Shown here piece by piece: positions 37,301 to 51,828 of a DNA stretch of 64,000 nt (position 1 is the stretch's first letter; every line of letters starts with the position of its first letter). The stretch is from NCBI GenBank assembly GCA_029959085.1, contig JARWIR010000002.1, positions 47,054,233 through 47,118,232 on the forward strand, written 5' to 3'. The position numbers and the translations under genes were made by a program. The stretch comes from Nemophila menziesii. Lineage: Eukaryota; Streptophyta; Magnoliopsida; Boraginales; Hydrophyllaceae. The notes below the pieces were generated by a model, which saw only the letters and a list, made by a program, of their open reading frames with translations, was not told the origin of the DNA and ran no database searches.

Positions 37301-40300
37301 ACATGAATTTTTTAATTTTTAATATAAAAATATTTATTCTCTGTTTGTCTTTTATTTATATTATTTAGAGTGAATGGTTTTATTTTAAAGGGGAAAATAA
37401 TTTTTTACCCATTATCTATAATTTTAAAATAAAGAGAAATTTGTATATTATTTTTTTATTGGTCTTACTCCCAACCCACCCTCCCTTGCGAGTCAACCTA
37501 ATTTACCTCTATATCAAATTTAAACTTATTTCCTATATGTTTTAGAAATTGAATACTGCCGAATATATACTAAATTCTTCATCAATCTTGAACCCCATAT
37601 AACATATTTTGTTCTTAAACATTACATTTATATATGTAAACTAATGATATTTGACCACTTATATAATATTTTTATACACACCATTTGATCTTATTCTATT
37701 TTATTAATATAGTCTTAAAAAGTCTCAATGAAAACAAACATGGTTCTTTAAATAATAGAAGAAAAGTTATCAAGAAACTCTAAACAAGACAAATAAATCA
37801 CGGATTTTCGAATTTGGTAGCAATAAACACATAAAATATAATCTTCAGTAAAATTGTCTTGTACTAGGGGAGAGGATAAATTCTAATTTATATGTTAATT
37901 ATTAATATGTTTATGTTTCTAAATTAATATCTACCTATGAAATAATTATTAGTTTGCGGTCTGATACGATTAATAATAGACTATGCGATGACTTTGTATA
38001 TATTAGTTGTTGACACGTTGGTTAATTTTATAGTTGACTTAGTAATATTAATATAGTAATGGTGATGATAGACTAATATACTACTGGCATCATATTGAAA
38101 ATGTAATAACCGATTTTGTACGACAATCTACTTACGGATATGATAAAGTAATATTATAATGGACTCGCTGAAATAAAATAATAATGAATTGTGTAGGATA
38201 AAAACTAATGGAAATGATAAGATAATATATTAATGGAACTTGTAGAATAATATGATCTTAAATCTATAAGATATTACATATAATCTAAGAAATTTTACAT
38301 CAATTGAAGCGTATTGGTTGTTTAGTATTATAAATTTTTTAATTGGACTGTAGCAAATACAATAATTATTTATTTCAGTTATATTAATTTTTAAAGAAAA
38401 CATACTTCATCGCATATTTATTGTTTGTTAATTGATACAATAATAGTTTTTATTGATTATGATCGATGAGTGAGCTACTTCCTCACTAAATAAAAATTTG
38501 TAGAATTTCAAATTAAAAATGAACGGTTCTGACCTATATGTCAAAATTATTATTATTTGATTATTTCAACTTGGTAAGTATGTAACTCAGTGGGCATGAT
38601 TTCAAATTTTTATTCTTACTTGTTGCATGGACATAGATTCCCTTGAGTATAAGTCTACATGATAAACATATACATATATTATAGTTGTAGTAATAGATAT
38701 ATGAATATTTATTTTCATCCCTAACTCATATGGGGAAGAAAATTGTAATTTTATAATATTTATATATATATATTTCAATTTTATTTGAGTGTGGTATGTC
38801 TCGCTAGATAGTATATGTTGACAAGTCTGGACATACACTTATTTTATATATTTATTTAATTTAAGAATTTGTCCTACTTAAATTCAGTGATCATAGTTTT
38901 AAATATATCCTTTGGCTAAGAGATAAATATTAATATATGCTATCATATTTATTTTCTCATTGAGATAGTGGTATCTCACCCTTCTTTTACAAACCCTAAC
39001 GGATTGAAGAGAGTCCATAAAAATCAGGGATAGAAGAATCAATGACTCAAGAGAAAGATCTAGGATTAAACTTCAAATCTATAAATGTTATATTTATATT
39101 TATTTAAAAAATATTGTATAAAACATATTAATTCTGTTTCACATGAATTTTTTAATTTTTAATATAAAAATATTTATTCTCTGTTTGTCTTTTATTTATA
39201 TTATTTAGAGTGAATGGTTTTATTTTAAAGGGGAAAATAATTTTTTACCCATTATCTATAATTTTAAAATAAAGAGAAATTTGTATATTATTTTTTTATT
39301 GGTCTTACTCCCAACCCACCCTCCCTTGCGAGTCAACCTAATTTACCTCTATATCAAATTTAAACTTATTTCCTATATGTTTTAGAAATTGAATACTGCC
39401 GAATATATACTAAATTCTTCATCAATCTTGAACCCCATATAACATATTTTGTTCTTAAACATTACATTTATATATGTAAACTAATGATATTTGACCACTT
39501 ATATAATATTTTTATACACACCATTTGATCTTATTCTATTTTATTAATATAGTCTTAAAAAGTCTCAATGAAAACAAACATGGTTCTTTAAATAATAGAA
39601 GAAAAGTTATCAAGAAACTCTAAACAAGACAAATAAATCACGGATTTTCGAATTTGGTAGCAATAAACACATAAAATATAATCTTCAGTAAAATTGTCTT
39701 GTACTAGGGGAGAGGATAAATTCTAATTTATATGTTAATTATTAATATGTTTATGTTTCTAAATTAATATCTACCTATGAAATAATTATTAGTTTGCGGT
39801 CTGATACGATTAATAATAGACTATGCGATGACTTTGTATATATTAGTTGTTGACACGTTGGTTAATTTTATAGTTGACTTAGTAATATTAATATAGTAAT
39901 GGTGATGATAGACTAATATACTACTGGCATCATATTGAAAATGTAATAACCGATTTTGTACGACAATCTACTTACGGATATGATAAAGTAATATTATAAT
40001 GGACTCGCTGAAATAAAATAATAATGAATTGTGTAGGATAAAAACTAATGGAAATGATAAGATAATATATTAATGGAACTTGTAGAATAATATGATCTTA
40101 AATCTATAAGATATTACATATAATCTAAGAAATTTTACATCAATTGAAGCGTATTGGTTGTTTAGTATTATAAATTTTTTAATTGGACTGTAGCAAATAC
40201 AATAATTATTTATTTCAGTTATATTAATTTTTAAAGAAAACATACTTCATCGCATATTTATTGTTTGTTAATTGATACAATAATAGTTTTTATTGATTAT

Positions 40301-41692
40301 GATCGATGAGTGAGCTACTTCCTCACTAAATAAAAATTTGTAGAATTTCAAATTAAAAATGAACGGTTCTGACCTATATGTCAAAATTATTATTATTTGA
40401 TTATTTCAACTTGGTAAGTATGTAACTCAGTGGGCATGATTTCAAATTTTTATTCTTACTTGTTGCATGGACATAGATTCCCTTGAGTATAAGTCTACAT
40501 GATAAACATATACATATATTATAGTTGTAGTAATAGATATATGAATATTTATTTTCATCCCTAACTCATATGGGGAAGAAAATTGTAATTTTATAATATT
40601 TATATATATATATTTCAATTTTATTTGAGTGTGGTATGTCTCGCTAGATAGTATATGTTGACAAGTCTGGACATACATTTATTTTATATATTTATTTAAT
40701 TTAAGAATTTGTCCTACTTAAATTCAGTGATCATAGTTTTAAATATATCCTTTGGCTAAGAGATAAATATTAATATATGCTATCATATTTATTTTCTCAT
40801 TGAGATAGTGGTATCTCACCCTTCTTTTACAAACCCTAACGGATTGAAGAGAGTCCATAAAAATCAGGGATAGAAGAATCAATGACTCAAGAGAAAGATC
40901 TAGGATTAAACTTCAAATCTATAAATGTTATATTTATATTTATTTAAAAAATATTGTATAAAATATATTAATTCTGTTTCACATGAATTTTTTAATTTTT
41001 AATATAAAAATATTTATTCTCTGTTTGTCTTTTATTTATATTATTTAGAGTGAATAGTTTTATTTTAAAGGGGAAAATAATTGTTTACCCATTATCTATA
41101 ATTTTAAAATAAAGAGAAATTTGTATATTATTTTTTTATTGGTCTTACTCCCAACCCACTCTCCCTTGCGAGTCAACCTAATTTACCTCTATATCAAATT
41201 TAAACTTATTTCCTATATGTTTTAGAAATTGAATACTGCCGAATATATACTAAATTCTTCATCAATCTTGAACCCCATATAACATATTTTGTTCTTAAAC
41301 ATTACATTTATATATGTAAACTAATGATATTTGACCACTTATATAATATTTTTATACACACCATTTGATCTTATTCTATTTTATTAATATAGTCTTAAAA
41401 AGTCTCAATGAAAACAAACATGGTTCTTTAAATAATAGAAGAAAAGTTATCAAGAAACTCTAAACAAGACAAATAAATCACGGATTTTCGAATTTGGTAG
41501 CAATAAACACATAAAATATAATCTTCAGTAAAATTGTCTTGTACTAGGGGAGAGGATAAATTCTAATTTATATGTTAATTATTAATATGTTTATGTTTCT
41601 AAATTAATATCTACCTATGAAATAATTATTAGTTTGCGGTCTGATACGATTAATAATAGACTATGCGATGACTTTGTATATATTAGTTGTTG
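34319..41692 (+). repeat. Four satellite monomers, subfamily b
   Basis: Starts 34319, 36169, 38013 and 39853, lengths 1850, 1844, 1840 and 1840. Monomers 38013 and 39853 are almost the same and share 'gaaattttacatc', 'tttagtattataaat' and 'ctaactcatatgg'. Array A1 has a single monomer of this kind (7379), so either B gained or A lost one. Confidence 0.9.
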
Positions 41693-42449
41693 ACACGTTG
41701 GTTAATTTTATAGTTGACTTAGTAATATTAATATAGTAATGGTGATGATAGACTAATATACTACTGGCATCATATTGAAAATGTAATAACCGATTTTGTA
41801 CGACAATCTACTTACGGATATGATAAAGTAATATTATAATGGACTCGCTGAAATAAAATAATAATGAATTGTGTAGGATAAAAACTAATGGAAATGATAA
41901 GATAATATATTAATGGAACTTGTAGAATAATATGATCTTAAATCTATAAGATATTACATATAATCTAAGAAATTTTACATCAATTGAAGCGTATTGGTTG
42001 TTTAGTATTATAAATTTTTTAATTGGACTGTAGCAAATACAATAATTATTTCATTATTTCAATTATATGATTTTTTAAAGAATTGGGACAACGTAACATA
42101 CTTCATCACATATTTATTGACTGTTAATTGATACAATAATAGTTTTTATTGATTATGAGCGATGAGTGAGGTACTTCCTCACTAAAAAAAATTTATAGAA
42201 TTTAAACTAAAAATGAATTGTTCTAACCTATATGTCAAATTATTATTCTTTGATTATTTTAACTTGGTAAGTGTGTAACTCAGTGGGCATTATTTAAAAG
42301 TTTTATTCTTACTTGTTGCATGGACATAGATTCCCTTAAGTATGAGTCTACATGATAGACATACACATGTATTATAGTTGTAATAAGAGATATCTGAATA
42401 TTGATTTTAATCCCTAAGTCATATGGGGAAGAAAATTATAGTTTTATAA

Positions 42450-42504
<55 letters not shown>

Positions 42505-43230
42505 TTCAATTTTATTTGAGTGTCATATATCACGCTAGGTAGTATATGTTCACATGTCTGGACATGCACTTATTTTATATATTTATTTAATTGAAGAACT
42601 TGTATTATTTAAATTCAGTGATCATGGTTTTAAATATATCATTTGGCTAAGAGATAAATATTAACATACGCTATCATATGTATTTTCTTATTGAGATAGT
42701 GGTAGCTCACCCTTCTTTTCGAAACCCTAACAGATTGAAGAGAGTCCATAAAAATCAGGGATAGAAGAATAAATGACTCAAAAGAAGATCTAGTATTAAA
42801 GTTCAAATCTATCAATGTTAGAATTTTATTTATTTAAAAAATATTGTATAAAATATATTAATTCTGTTTAACATGAATTTTTTAATTTTTAATATAAAAA
42901 TATTTATTATTTGTTTGTCTATTATTTATATTATTTAGAGTGAATGGTTTCATTTCAAAGGGGAAAATAATTTTTTATCCATTATTTATAGTTTTAAAAT
43001 AAACAGAAATTTGTATATTATTTTTTTATTGGTCATACTCGTAACCCACCCACCCTTGCGAGTCCACCTAAATTTACCTCTATATCAAATTTAAAATTAT
43101 TCCTATATGTTTTAGAAATTGAATGATCCCGAATATATACTAACTTCTTCATCAATCTTGAACCCCATATTACATATTTGTTCTTAAACATTACATTTAT
43201 ATATGTAAACTAATGATATTTGACCACTAA
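41693..43230 (+). repeat. Hybrid b/c satellite monomer, 3'-truncated
   Basis: Counterpart of 9223-10770, with the same b-to-c switch after 'aataattatt' (42049) and the same truncation to 'ttgaccactaatagcatc'. Shared structure shows that both events preceded the macro-duplication. Confidence 0.87.
42454..42501 (+). repeat. TA dinucleotide tract
   Basis: About 24 TA units; 14 bases shorter than its counterpart at 9984. Confidence 0.94.
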
Positions 43231-43918
43231 TAGCATCATATTGAAAATGTAATAACCGATTTTGTACGACAATCTACTTACGGACATGATAAAGTAATAT
43301 AATAATGGACCCGCAAATAAAATAATAATGAATTGTGTAGGATAAAAACTAATGGAAATGATAAGATAATATATTAATGGAACTTGTAGAATAATATAAT
43401 TTTAAATCTATAAGATATTACATATAATCTAAGAAGTTTTACATCAATAGAAGCGTATTGGTTGTTTAATTTTATATATTTTTTAATTGGACGGTAGAAA
43501 ATACAATAATTATATCGTTATTTCAATTATTTGATTTTTTTAAAGAATTGGGACAACGTAACATACTTCATCATATATTTATTGACTGTTAATTGATACC
43601 ATAATAGTTTTTATTGATTATGAGCAATGAGTGAGCTATTCCTAACTAAAAAAAAAGTTGTAGAATTTTAAATTAAAAACGAATTGTTCTGACCTATATG
43701 TGAAATTATTATTATTTGATTATTTCAATTTGGTAAGTGTGTAACTCTGTGGGTATGATTTCAATTTTTTATACTTACTTGTTGCATGGACATAGATTCC
43801 CTTGAGTATAAGTCTACATGATAGACATACACATGTATTATAGTTATAGTAAGAGATTTATGAATATTGATTTTAATCCCTAAGTCATATGGGAAAGAAA
43901 ATTATAATTTTATTATAT

Positions 43919-44008
<90 letters not shown>

Positions 44009-45085
44009 TATTTCAATTTTATTTGAGTGTGGTATGTCACGCTAGGTAGTATATGTTGACGAGTCTGGGCATACACTTATTTTATATCTTTATTTAATTT
44101 AAGAATGTCCTATTTAAATTCAGTGATCATAGTTTTAAATATATCATTTGGCTAAGAGATAAATATTAAAATACGCTATCATATTTATTTTCTCATTGAG
44201 ATAGTGGTAGCTTACCTTCTTTTCCAAATCCTAACGAATTGAAGAGAGTCCATAAAAATCAGGTATAGAAGAATAATGATTCAAGAGAAAGATCTAGGAT
44301 TAAAGTTCAAATCTATCAATGTTGGATTTATATTTATTTAAAAAATATTGTATAAAATATATTAATTCTGTTTAACATGAATTTTTTAATTTTTAATATA
44401 AAAATATTTATTCTCTGTTTGTCTATTATTTATATTATTTAGAGTAAATGGTTTCATTTCAAAGGTAAAATAATTTTTTACCCATTATCTATAATTTTAA
44501 AATAAAAAGAAATTTGTATATTATTTTTTTATTGCTCTTACTTCCAACCCACCCACCCTTGCGAGTCCACCTAAATTTACCTCTATATCAAATTTAAAAT
44601 TATTTCCTATATGTTTTAGAAATTGAATATTGCCGAATATATACTGACTTCTTCATCAATCTTGAACCCCATATTACATATTTTTTCTTAAACATTACAT
44701 TTATATATGTAAACTTATGATATTTGACCACTTATATAATATTTTTACACACACCATTTGATCTTTTTCTATTTCATTAATATAGTCTTAAAATGTCTCA
44801 ATGAAAACAAACACGATTCTTTAAATAATAGAAGAAAAGTTATTACGAAACTCTAAACAAGACAAATAAATCACGGATTTTCGAATTGTGTAGCAATAAA
44901 CACAAAAAATTTAATCATCAATAAAATCGTCTTGCACTATGCGAGAGGATAAATTATATTTTATATGTTAATTATTAATATGTTTATGTTGCTAAATTAA
45001 TATCTACCTATGAAATAAATATTAGTTTGCGGTCTGATATGATTAATAATAGACTATGCGATGACTTTGTATATATTAGTGGTTG
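43231..45085 (+). repeat. Satellite monomer, subfamily c, 5'-truncated
   Basis: Counterpart of 10771-12608, about 20 bases longer because of its TA tract. Otherwise nearly identical. Confidence 0.86.
43923..44010 (+). repeat. Longest TA dinucleotide tract in the window
   Basis: Close to 88 bases of nearly pure TA. A 60-codon plus-strand frame through it translates mainly as Ile-Tyr repeats and is not a gene. Confidence 0.95.
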
Positions 45086-45441
45086 ACACGTTGGTTAGTT
45101 TTCTAGTTGACTTAGTAATATTAATATACTAATGGTGATGATAGAATAATATACTAATGGCATCATATTGAAAATGTAATAACCGATTTGTACGGCAATC
45201 TACTTACGGACATGATAAAGTAATATAATAATCGACCCGCTGAAATAAAATAATAATGGATTGTGTAGGATAAAAACTAATGGAAATGATAAGATAATAT
45301 ATTAATGGAACATGTAGAATAATATAATCTTAAATCTATAAGAGATTACTTAAAATCCAAGAAGCTTTACATCAATTGAAGCATATTGGTTGTTTAATAT
45401 TATATATTTTTTTATTGGACTGTAGCAAATACAATAATTAT

Positions 45442-45813
45442 AAGTGAACCTCCAACATAGCTTTGACAAAAGGAGTACAAACCAACAAAAACAGGGCAAT
45501 CCTCACCAACATTGAAACGCTTAAGATTCTTCAGCTGGTTTGGCAATGTTTCAAGAGTGATTATCTTAAGGAAATTAATGTAATCATCAGCGTGAAACTT
45601 GCAAAGATCCTCATCTCTAGCAAGAGCGGGTTTTAAAACATCCATTTTTGGTAGTAAATCATAGCGAGCGAGAAGATCGTGAGTAATTCGAACCGTCCTC
45701 TTAACTTCATCTGAACCTGAAGCTAAGGAATTCCTCCGTCCTCCATAATATTCACCTACCAAAACCTCATTATATTCAGATGTGGAAAGTTCATAATATC
45801 CGAAAATAAGCAT
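45442..45813 (-). pseudogene. HDA19-like: Truncated HDA19-like histone deacetylase fragment, copy 3
   Basis: Macro-repeat B partner of the copy at 12965. It is open over the same length and identical apart from Ile for Arg at residue 84 (FLKIITLET). Same missing N-terminal segment, same Val after CPVF, same stop supplied by satellite. No catalytic residues are present. Confidence 0.9.
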
Positions 45814-46283
45814 AAACTATATATTCATACACACATAATAAAATCCTTTACTTGTTTCAGCATATTTATTTTGTATACACACAAAATCAATATGAACATA
45901 TACGGTCATAATAAATTAGGAAAAATGCACCATTGGTCTTATCTAATGAAAAAACGACAAATTTATATGTGATATACACTAACCCTGCTATCTAACCCAC
46001 TCCCCCATATATGCATAATTTTGGAATAAAAAGGGGACCAATGGTGCAACTAACCCTATGTATTATATACCTACATGAAAATATACAAACAATATATACT
46101 CAACATATTATTACATAATTAAATGGAAAAGGCAATTAGGAAAAAAATAGTGCTTTTTTGGAATCAACAAAAAACCAAGATTTATATTGAATCACATAAA
46201 ATTTTCACCAATCTTTACATTAAAATACAATATTAGTTTATTTTAAACTTTCTATGGGAGGATCAAATCTAAGATTTAAAAGG

Positions 46284-46316
<33 letters not shown>

Positions 46317-46332
46317 TTTTAAACAAAATATA
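45814..46332. repeat. Deacetylase flank F, copy 3
   Basis: Contains the MITE-like inverted repeat (arms 45927-45938 and 46036-46047) and a TA run at 46285-46312 that is longer than in copy 1, followed by a shorter T run. Confidence 0.8.
45927..46047. mobile_element. MITE-like inverted-repeat element, copy 3
   Basis: Same 12-base arms as at 13450, with one base fewer inside. It keeps the 27-base interior piece ('tatctaacccactccccc...') that copies 2 and 4 have lost. Confidence 0.45.
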
Positions 46333-48722
46333 TTTTGGATCAAAGATTTAGTTTCTGACTCAATGCATATATACATCTCAAATGGTAAAAGGAATCTAGA
46401 ATTTTCAATCAAACTCATAAACCATTTAACACACAATAAAAGTCAAATTTTTTGATATTATTAGCATAAAATTAGTCATGTAATCACTAAAAAATAAATC
46501 TTACCGTAGATATTATTAATGTTGATAATTGACTGAAATGACATGACCAACGACCCTAACATAAAAATATCTCATAAATAGATAGATGATCCTGTATGCA
46601 ATAAAATATTGAATATTAATGGTTATCTTAAATTTTAACATATAATTGATAAATAATCATGAAGTTTAAAATAAATATATTTTTCTAATCCAGATTAATT
46701 CAAATCTATCAATCAAACATAAATACTTTTGCCTTTATTTTCATAATTAAATAAAATACAAACTACTCTTAATAAGAAAACCTAAGTAGGTGAGAAGATA
46801 AATTGTTTATATTAAATATAGATGTTTATAGACTCTAGTTTAAATATATATTATCGAAATTGATAGGATTGTTAAGGAATTATTAAAACTCCCTTCATTG
46901 TGGAAGATTTATCTTCAATTTGATTAGAATCAAAGTTGATATCATAAATGTAAATTGTATTTAAGGGACTAAAATATAGACATTAAATATCTACACAATT
47001 CTAAGTAAAATTTCAATTTTATTACCATCTACCATATATTTAATTGAATATTATTCATAAATCAAAATCCTTCTAATTATTTGCGATATCTAAAACTAAT
47101 GAAAGATCCTATATTCTGTTTATATATTAATTTTTATATATTAAAAAAAAATGCATCTTCATACAAATATATAACAATCAATATATGTAACATTAAGCAG
47201 ATATGTAAATAGTATATTAACATCTACTTAAAGAAATTACTACTTTTATCTTTAATTTTAGTAATTAAAACCTAGTAGTATATATGAGTATACACAAATT
47301 ATGTATTTTATGTAGATCTAGAGAAAAGAAAACTTAGAAATTGAGTTTATACCTTTGATTCTGAGGATGATGGCTATGGTGCACGTGAGGTGATTGGTAC
47401 TCATATGAATCTAAAATTTTATTGTATTTACTTGTTTTTTAATCTCCTAATATTATATGTGTGAAAATACCTAAATTGTGTATTGTGTTTAGATTGCGAG
47501 AGAATATAATGTAAAAAGTAAACTTTTACCTTTGAATTTGATGATGGTGAAGACGGATTTGGAGGATGTTGCTTGCGCTCCATCATAACGTATATTGACC
47601 CTACAAATTCAAAACTTAATTTTATGAGTTGTGTTAAAGAAAACACCTAGTATATAATATGACTTTGTTATATAATATTCATTTGTTATAAAACTAGAGT
47701 AAAATATTTAGACGGCTCTCTATAAATAATTAAAACCTAATATTCTCCTAAGTGGGCTTACTATTTGGGTTATCTCTTATACTCTATTATAATATGACTT
47801 TATAAGGGTTAAATGAATATCGAATAATATATATCACACTTTGGTTGGATAATTATTTTGCTACCTTACTATATGCTAAAATCTAGTGGGCTACAACCTA
47901 GAGAAGGTAAATGTAATATTATGCATATATTATCTTTCTCACATGTGCACAAATAAAATATGAAATTTTTAGTCATCACAAGCCAATCTTGTGAAGTATT
48001 CGAGCGTTAATTTAGGTACATAGAACTAGATGTGCAAATATATTAGCAAAACTAACCTCTTACGTCACAAATATAAATTTTGATGTTAAATTATAATTGA
48101 TGAACAAACAAAGAATAAGCATTGCAACCTCCTCCAAAAATAAGAGATTTACTAGTTAGTACATAATCATATGTGTACACTACTTATGCAATCAATTGAC
48201 AAATAAAAAGTCATACCATTAAAAAAAAAATTCTCTGATTTATTTTTCTTGTTTTTTATATCTGTTTAATACTTGTAATTTTTTCAGGCCTAGAAACTTC
48301 AATTCACACTTTAAGCAACAAAAATCTAATTAGTTAAATACGTTAGATGTGATTAAGGGTTTTCTTTAGGGTTTCGAGTAATATATTAGAGTATGTTTTC
48401 TATTTCGCTCTTTAGCTTTCTTGACCCCGATTCATCATCTTCTTCCTTATTATTTGCAGACATGGTCTAAAAGGAGAAGATTAATTGACATGTAAGAGAA
48501 GAAGCAGAGGTAGCTAAGCTACTATAGGTCTGGACGCATCTCGATTAATATCAAGTATCACCAAATATCCCTAGAGAATTCTAGTTTTCTATCATAAATA
48601 CAACACATTAATTAGGAAGATGAGCCAGAAAGTATGAAAAGTAAAAGATAGAAATTAAATGAGCAAAAAATGGACAAGAATTAAATATGTTTGACAAATA
48701 AAATCCAAATGGTTATCTTTAA
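46333..48722. repeat. Module X, copy 3
   Basis: Offset 32481 from copy 1 with only scattered substitutions (for example 'aagacggattt' for 'aagacagattt' near 47550). The exon-like pair is at 47353-47410 and 47530-47600 on the minus strand. Confidence 0.85.
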
Positions 48723-48894
48723 TACTAAGTGGTAAAATTTCAAGTCTTATGATTATATAAGTTGGGGTCTCTGCCTTTTACAAGATTCCTTCTATTTATA
48801 TACTTATTGGGTTAATATTACTAACTATATCACGGTTGTCTTCTGCTTAACGTCTATAGGGACTATATGATATATATTTGGATAATTAAAAGTG
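48723..48894. other. Short spacer, copy B
   Basis: Counterpart of 16242-16413; nothing recognisable. Confidence 0.5.
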
Positions 48895-49499
48895 AGTTTG
48901 GAGTTTACTGAACATTCTTTATCATTTCAGAAGTTAAAACAAATTTAGTTGTATAAATCTGTTATAAAGGCACACCATGTTTTAGTTTGGAGCTTTTATA
49001 TATTTTATGAAATCTTAAGTGATATAACTCTTACAAAAACAACTTTGTTCTCTTTTTTAGGTTCAACTTCGGCTGGTGAAGGACAAATGAGGCTTGAATT
49101 GTTGTTAATAAGTCCAATTTTTTGTGAGTTAGATTTTTGAGATCCTCTTACTAAAAACCTGATAAATATAAATAAAAAAATCAAGACAAAATTAGAAAAA
49201 TAAATTTTGGGTTGTTGATTCCTATTCTTCTTAAAAAATTAATCAAAAATGAAGATTGATATTTCTTACAAGTGCTACTGAGTTCCAAGTAAAGCATCGT
49301 AGAGGACGATTGTTATGGAAAATGAAAATTATTAAGTTTTAAAGAAGAATTAGATCATATGGACAATAAATTAATCGTAAAAGAAAAGCAGCCTTTATAG
49401 TAATAGTTTATTTATTCACAATAATTGGCTCATATATGACAAAATTCCATAGACAGTTACACCAGTTAACTAAGAGAATGAGTGAAAAGTAATTATTTT
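48895..49499. repeat. 605-bp tandem duplication, first unit, copy B
   Basis: Counterpart of 16414-17018. Both acceptor-like sites and the GSTSAGEGQMRLEL frame are retained. Confidence 0.8.
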
Positions 49500-50105
49500 A
49501 GTTTGGAGCTTTACTGAACATTCTTTATCATTTCAGAAGTTGAAACAAATTCAGTCGTATAATTCTGTTATAAAGGGACACCATGTTTTAGTTTGGAGCT
49601 TTTATATATTTTATAAAATCTTAACTGATATAACTATTAAACAAACAACTTTGTCCTCTTTTTTAGGTTTAACTTTGACTGAGGAATGACAAATGAGGAT
49701 TGAGCTGTCGTTAATAAGTCCAATTTTTTGTGATATAGGTTTCCGAGGTTCTCTTACTAACAATATAATAAATATAAATAAAAAATCAGACAAAATTAGG
49801 AAAATGAAATTTGGGTTGTTGATTCCTATTCTTCTGGAAAAATGAATAAAAAATGAAGATTGAAATTTTTTACAGGTGCTACTGAGTTCCAAGTCAAGCA
49901 TTGTAGAGAAAGATTGTTATGGAAAATGAAAAATATTAAGATTTAAAGAAGAACTAGATCATATGGACCATAAATCAATTGAAAAAGAAAAGCAGTCTTT
50001 CTAGTAATAATTTATTTTTTCACATAAATTGGCGCATATATGACAAAATTCCATAGACATAGACAGTTACACCAGTAACTAAGCCTACGTGTGAAAAGTA
50101 ATTAT
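49500..50105. repeat. 605-bp tandem duplication, second unit, copy B
   Basis: Counterpart of 17019-17624, nearly identical to it. More similar to that unit than to its own neighbour, which places the 605-bp duplication before the macro-duplication. Confidence 0.78.
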
Positions 50106-51828
50106 CTAAAATGCACAACATATATATATATATATATATCCTTAATACCCTATTAAATTTGGTTGGAAGATAATATAACTTGAATGAAGCTTTCAAAGGG
50201 TTGTCCCCTAAGCACCGTCTTACAAATGACCCAAATCCTGCACATTTTAATGAGTAGCACAGTCATATAAAAATTAAGTTTAATTAATGAACTAATGCTT
50301 TATAAGCATTGAGATTTTGCAAGGATTACCTTCCTATTGCAAACAAGTAATTAGGATTGCTTAAAAAGTTGTATATTTAAGCTTCTTTTTGCTCTGCACC
50401 ATAATGGCCCCGTTTGCATATGTCTTCTCTAGAAGTTGACAAGGAAACACATAAGAATGACATGACATAGATCTATGTTGATGTATGATCTGCCCGACTG
50501 ATTATGGGAGCAAGTCTATCTCCATGTTGCCAATAAATATTAAGTAATGACCTATGGCTCCTTCAGACTCGAAATTCCAATCTGGTTGCACGTTCTATAG
50601 ATAAAAAGATTAATTATGATATCCAAATGACTAGTAGATCATGAAGATCTAGTATTATAAAACTTCACTCACCTAGAAACTATTTTGAGATGATTCTGAC
50701 TTGTTTTCATTGATTTTCTCCTTTGCTAATTTTGAAAAAGAGGGTGATTTTTGGATGGACTTGATCAATGGGTACTATTGCGTAGAGATGTTGACCTATA
50801 ACATTTCGGACCATGAATCCACTTAACCACAAAAGTGCATAAGCACTCCACTTCTCCATTTTTAACACGATGTCTCTTATGGGCACCTATCAAATTTAAA
50901 ATTCAAGCAATGTTAAGAAAAACAAATATCCTAAAATTTTCAAATAAATATACTATAAGAGGTACTTTGAATTTTTCTTTAAATCCTTCAAACGGAAAAA
51001 AAGTGATATACCATTAGAGTACTTGTGTCTAAACTAAATTAACCTTGACAGGTATATAGATCTAATGGTGCGTCACAGGAAAATTCAAAGAATTACTCCC
51101 CTGTAATAACAGATTTACTTCGACTATGATTGAAATTGGCATCTCTTGTTACTTCTTTTAGTCTTTAAGGCAAAGAAAACTAAGGGATCACTGTTACTTG
51201 AAAAACCAAAACACATGTATTCAAATTGAAAATGAATGAATAATCAAATTCTCAATATTCTATGTTGGTTAGCTACACAAAATTGATAATAGAGGGTTAG
51301 GGATGAAATATGCTAGATTTGTCAAATAAAGATAGCTCCTTATAAAATTGGGGTGGAAAGAAATGCATGAAAATCAAGTTTTATGGACGGATGTGATGAA
51401 TACAAAATATTTTTAACTGCTTTATTATAATGGAAGAACAACTAATATTCCAATATGCAAAGAAATTTTAGAAGGGGTAACTGTACTAAAACACCGTGGT
51501 TTCATATTGTAGGGAGGATGGAGTTTGGATGGGCAGAGGAGCTCCTACATATAACAGATCTTACTTCCTCATGTATCACTGAAGATAGTTTGAGTGGAAA
51601 GTGGAAATATCAAGATTTTCAATGGGAGATAATCTGGGGAAGCCATGTAAGCGTGCAACACTTCTTTTGGCGCACTATGTACATGACAGATTTTCACTAG
51701 TATGGTAACTTTGAATGACACCACCTACTTTTTGATATTTCATGATGAATTTATGATATCACCACTAGATTAAAACTTTATGTATAATACATCTATTTCA
51801 ATTTAATATCACCACTGGATGCCCAAAA
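50106..51828. other. Unique stretch W, copy B
   Basis: Counterpart of 17625-19347, essentially base for base. Includes the coding-like remnant at 51628-51708. No gene recognised. Confidence 0.6.

Larger units (their letters stand above)
24656..45441 (+). repeat. Satellite array B1 (partial left end, then ten starts to the island)
   Basis: Monomer starts: 25128, 26966, 28804, 30642, 32477, 34319, 36169, 38013, 39853, 41693, about 43231 and 45086, preceded by a partial monomer 24656-25127. The order of types (a, intermediate, b, b/c hybrid, c) is the same as in array A1, with one additional b monomer. It ends at monomer position 356 against a deacetylase fragment. Confidence 0.95.

Noticed and set aside
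43867..44049. A 60-residue plus-strand frame with a long Ile-Tyr run.
   Set aside because: It is a translation of the TA dinucleotide tract.
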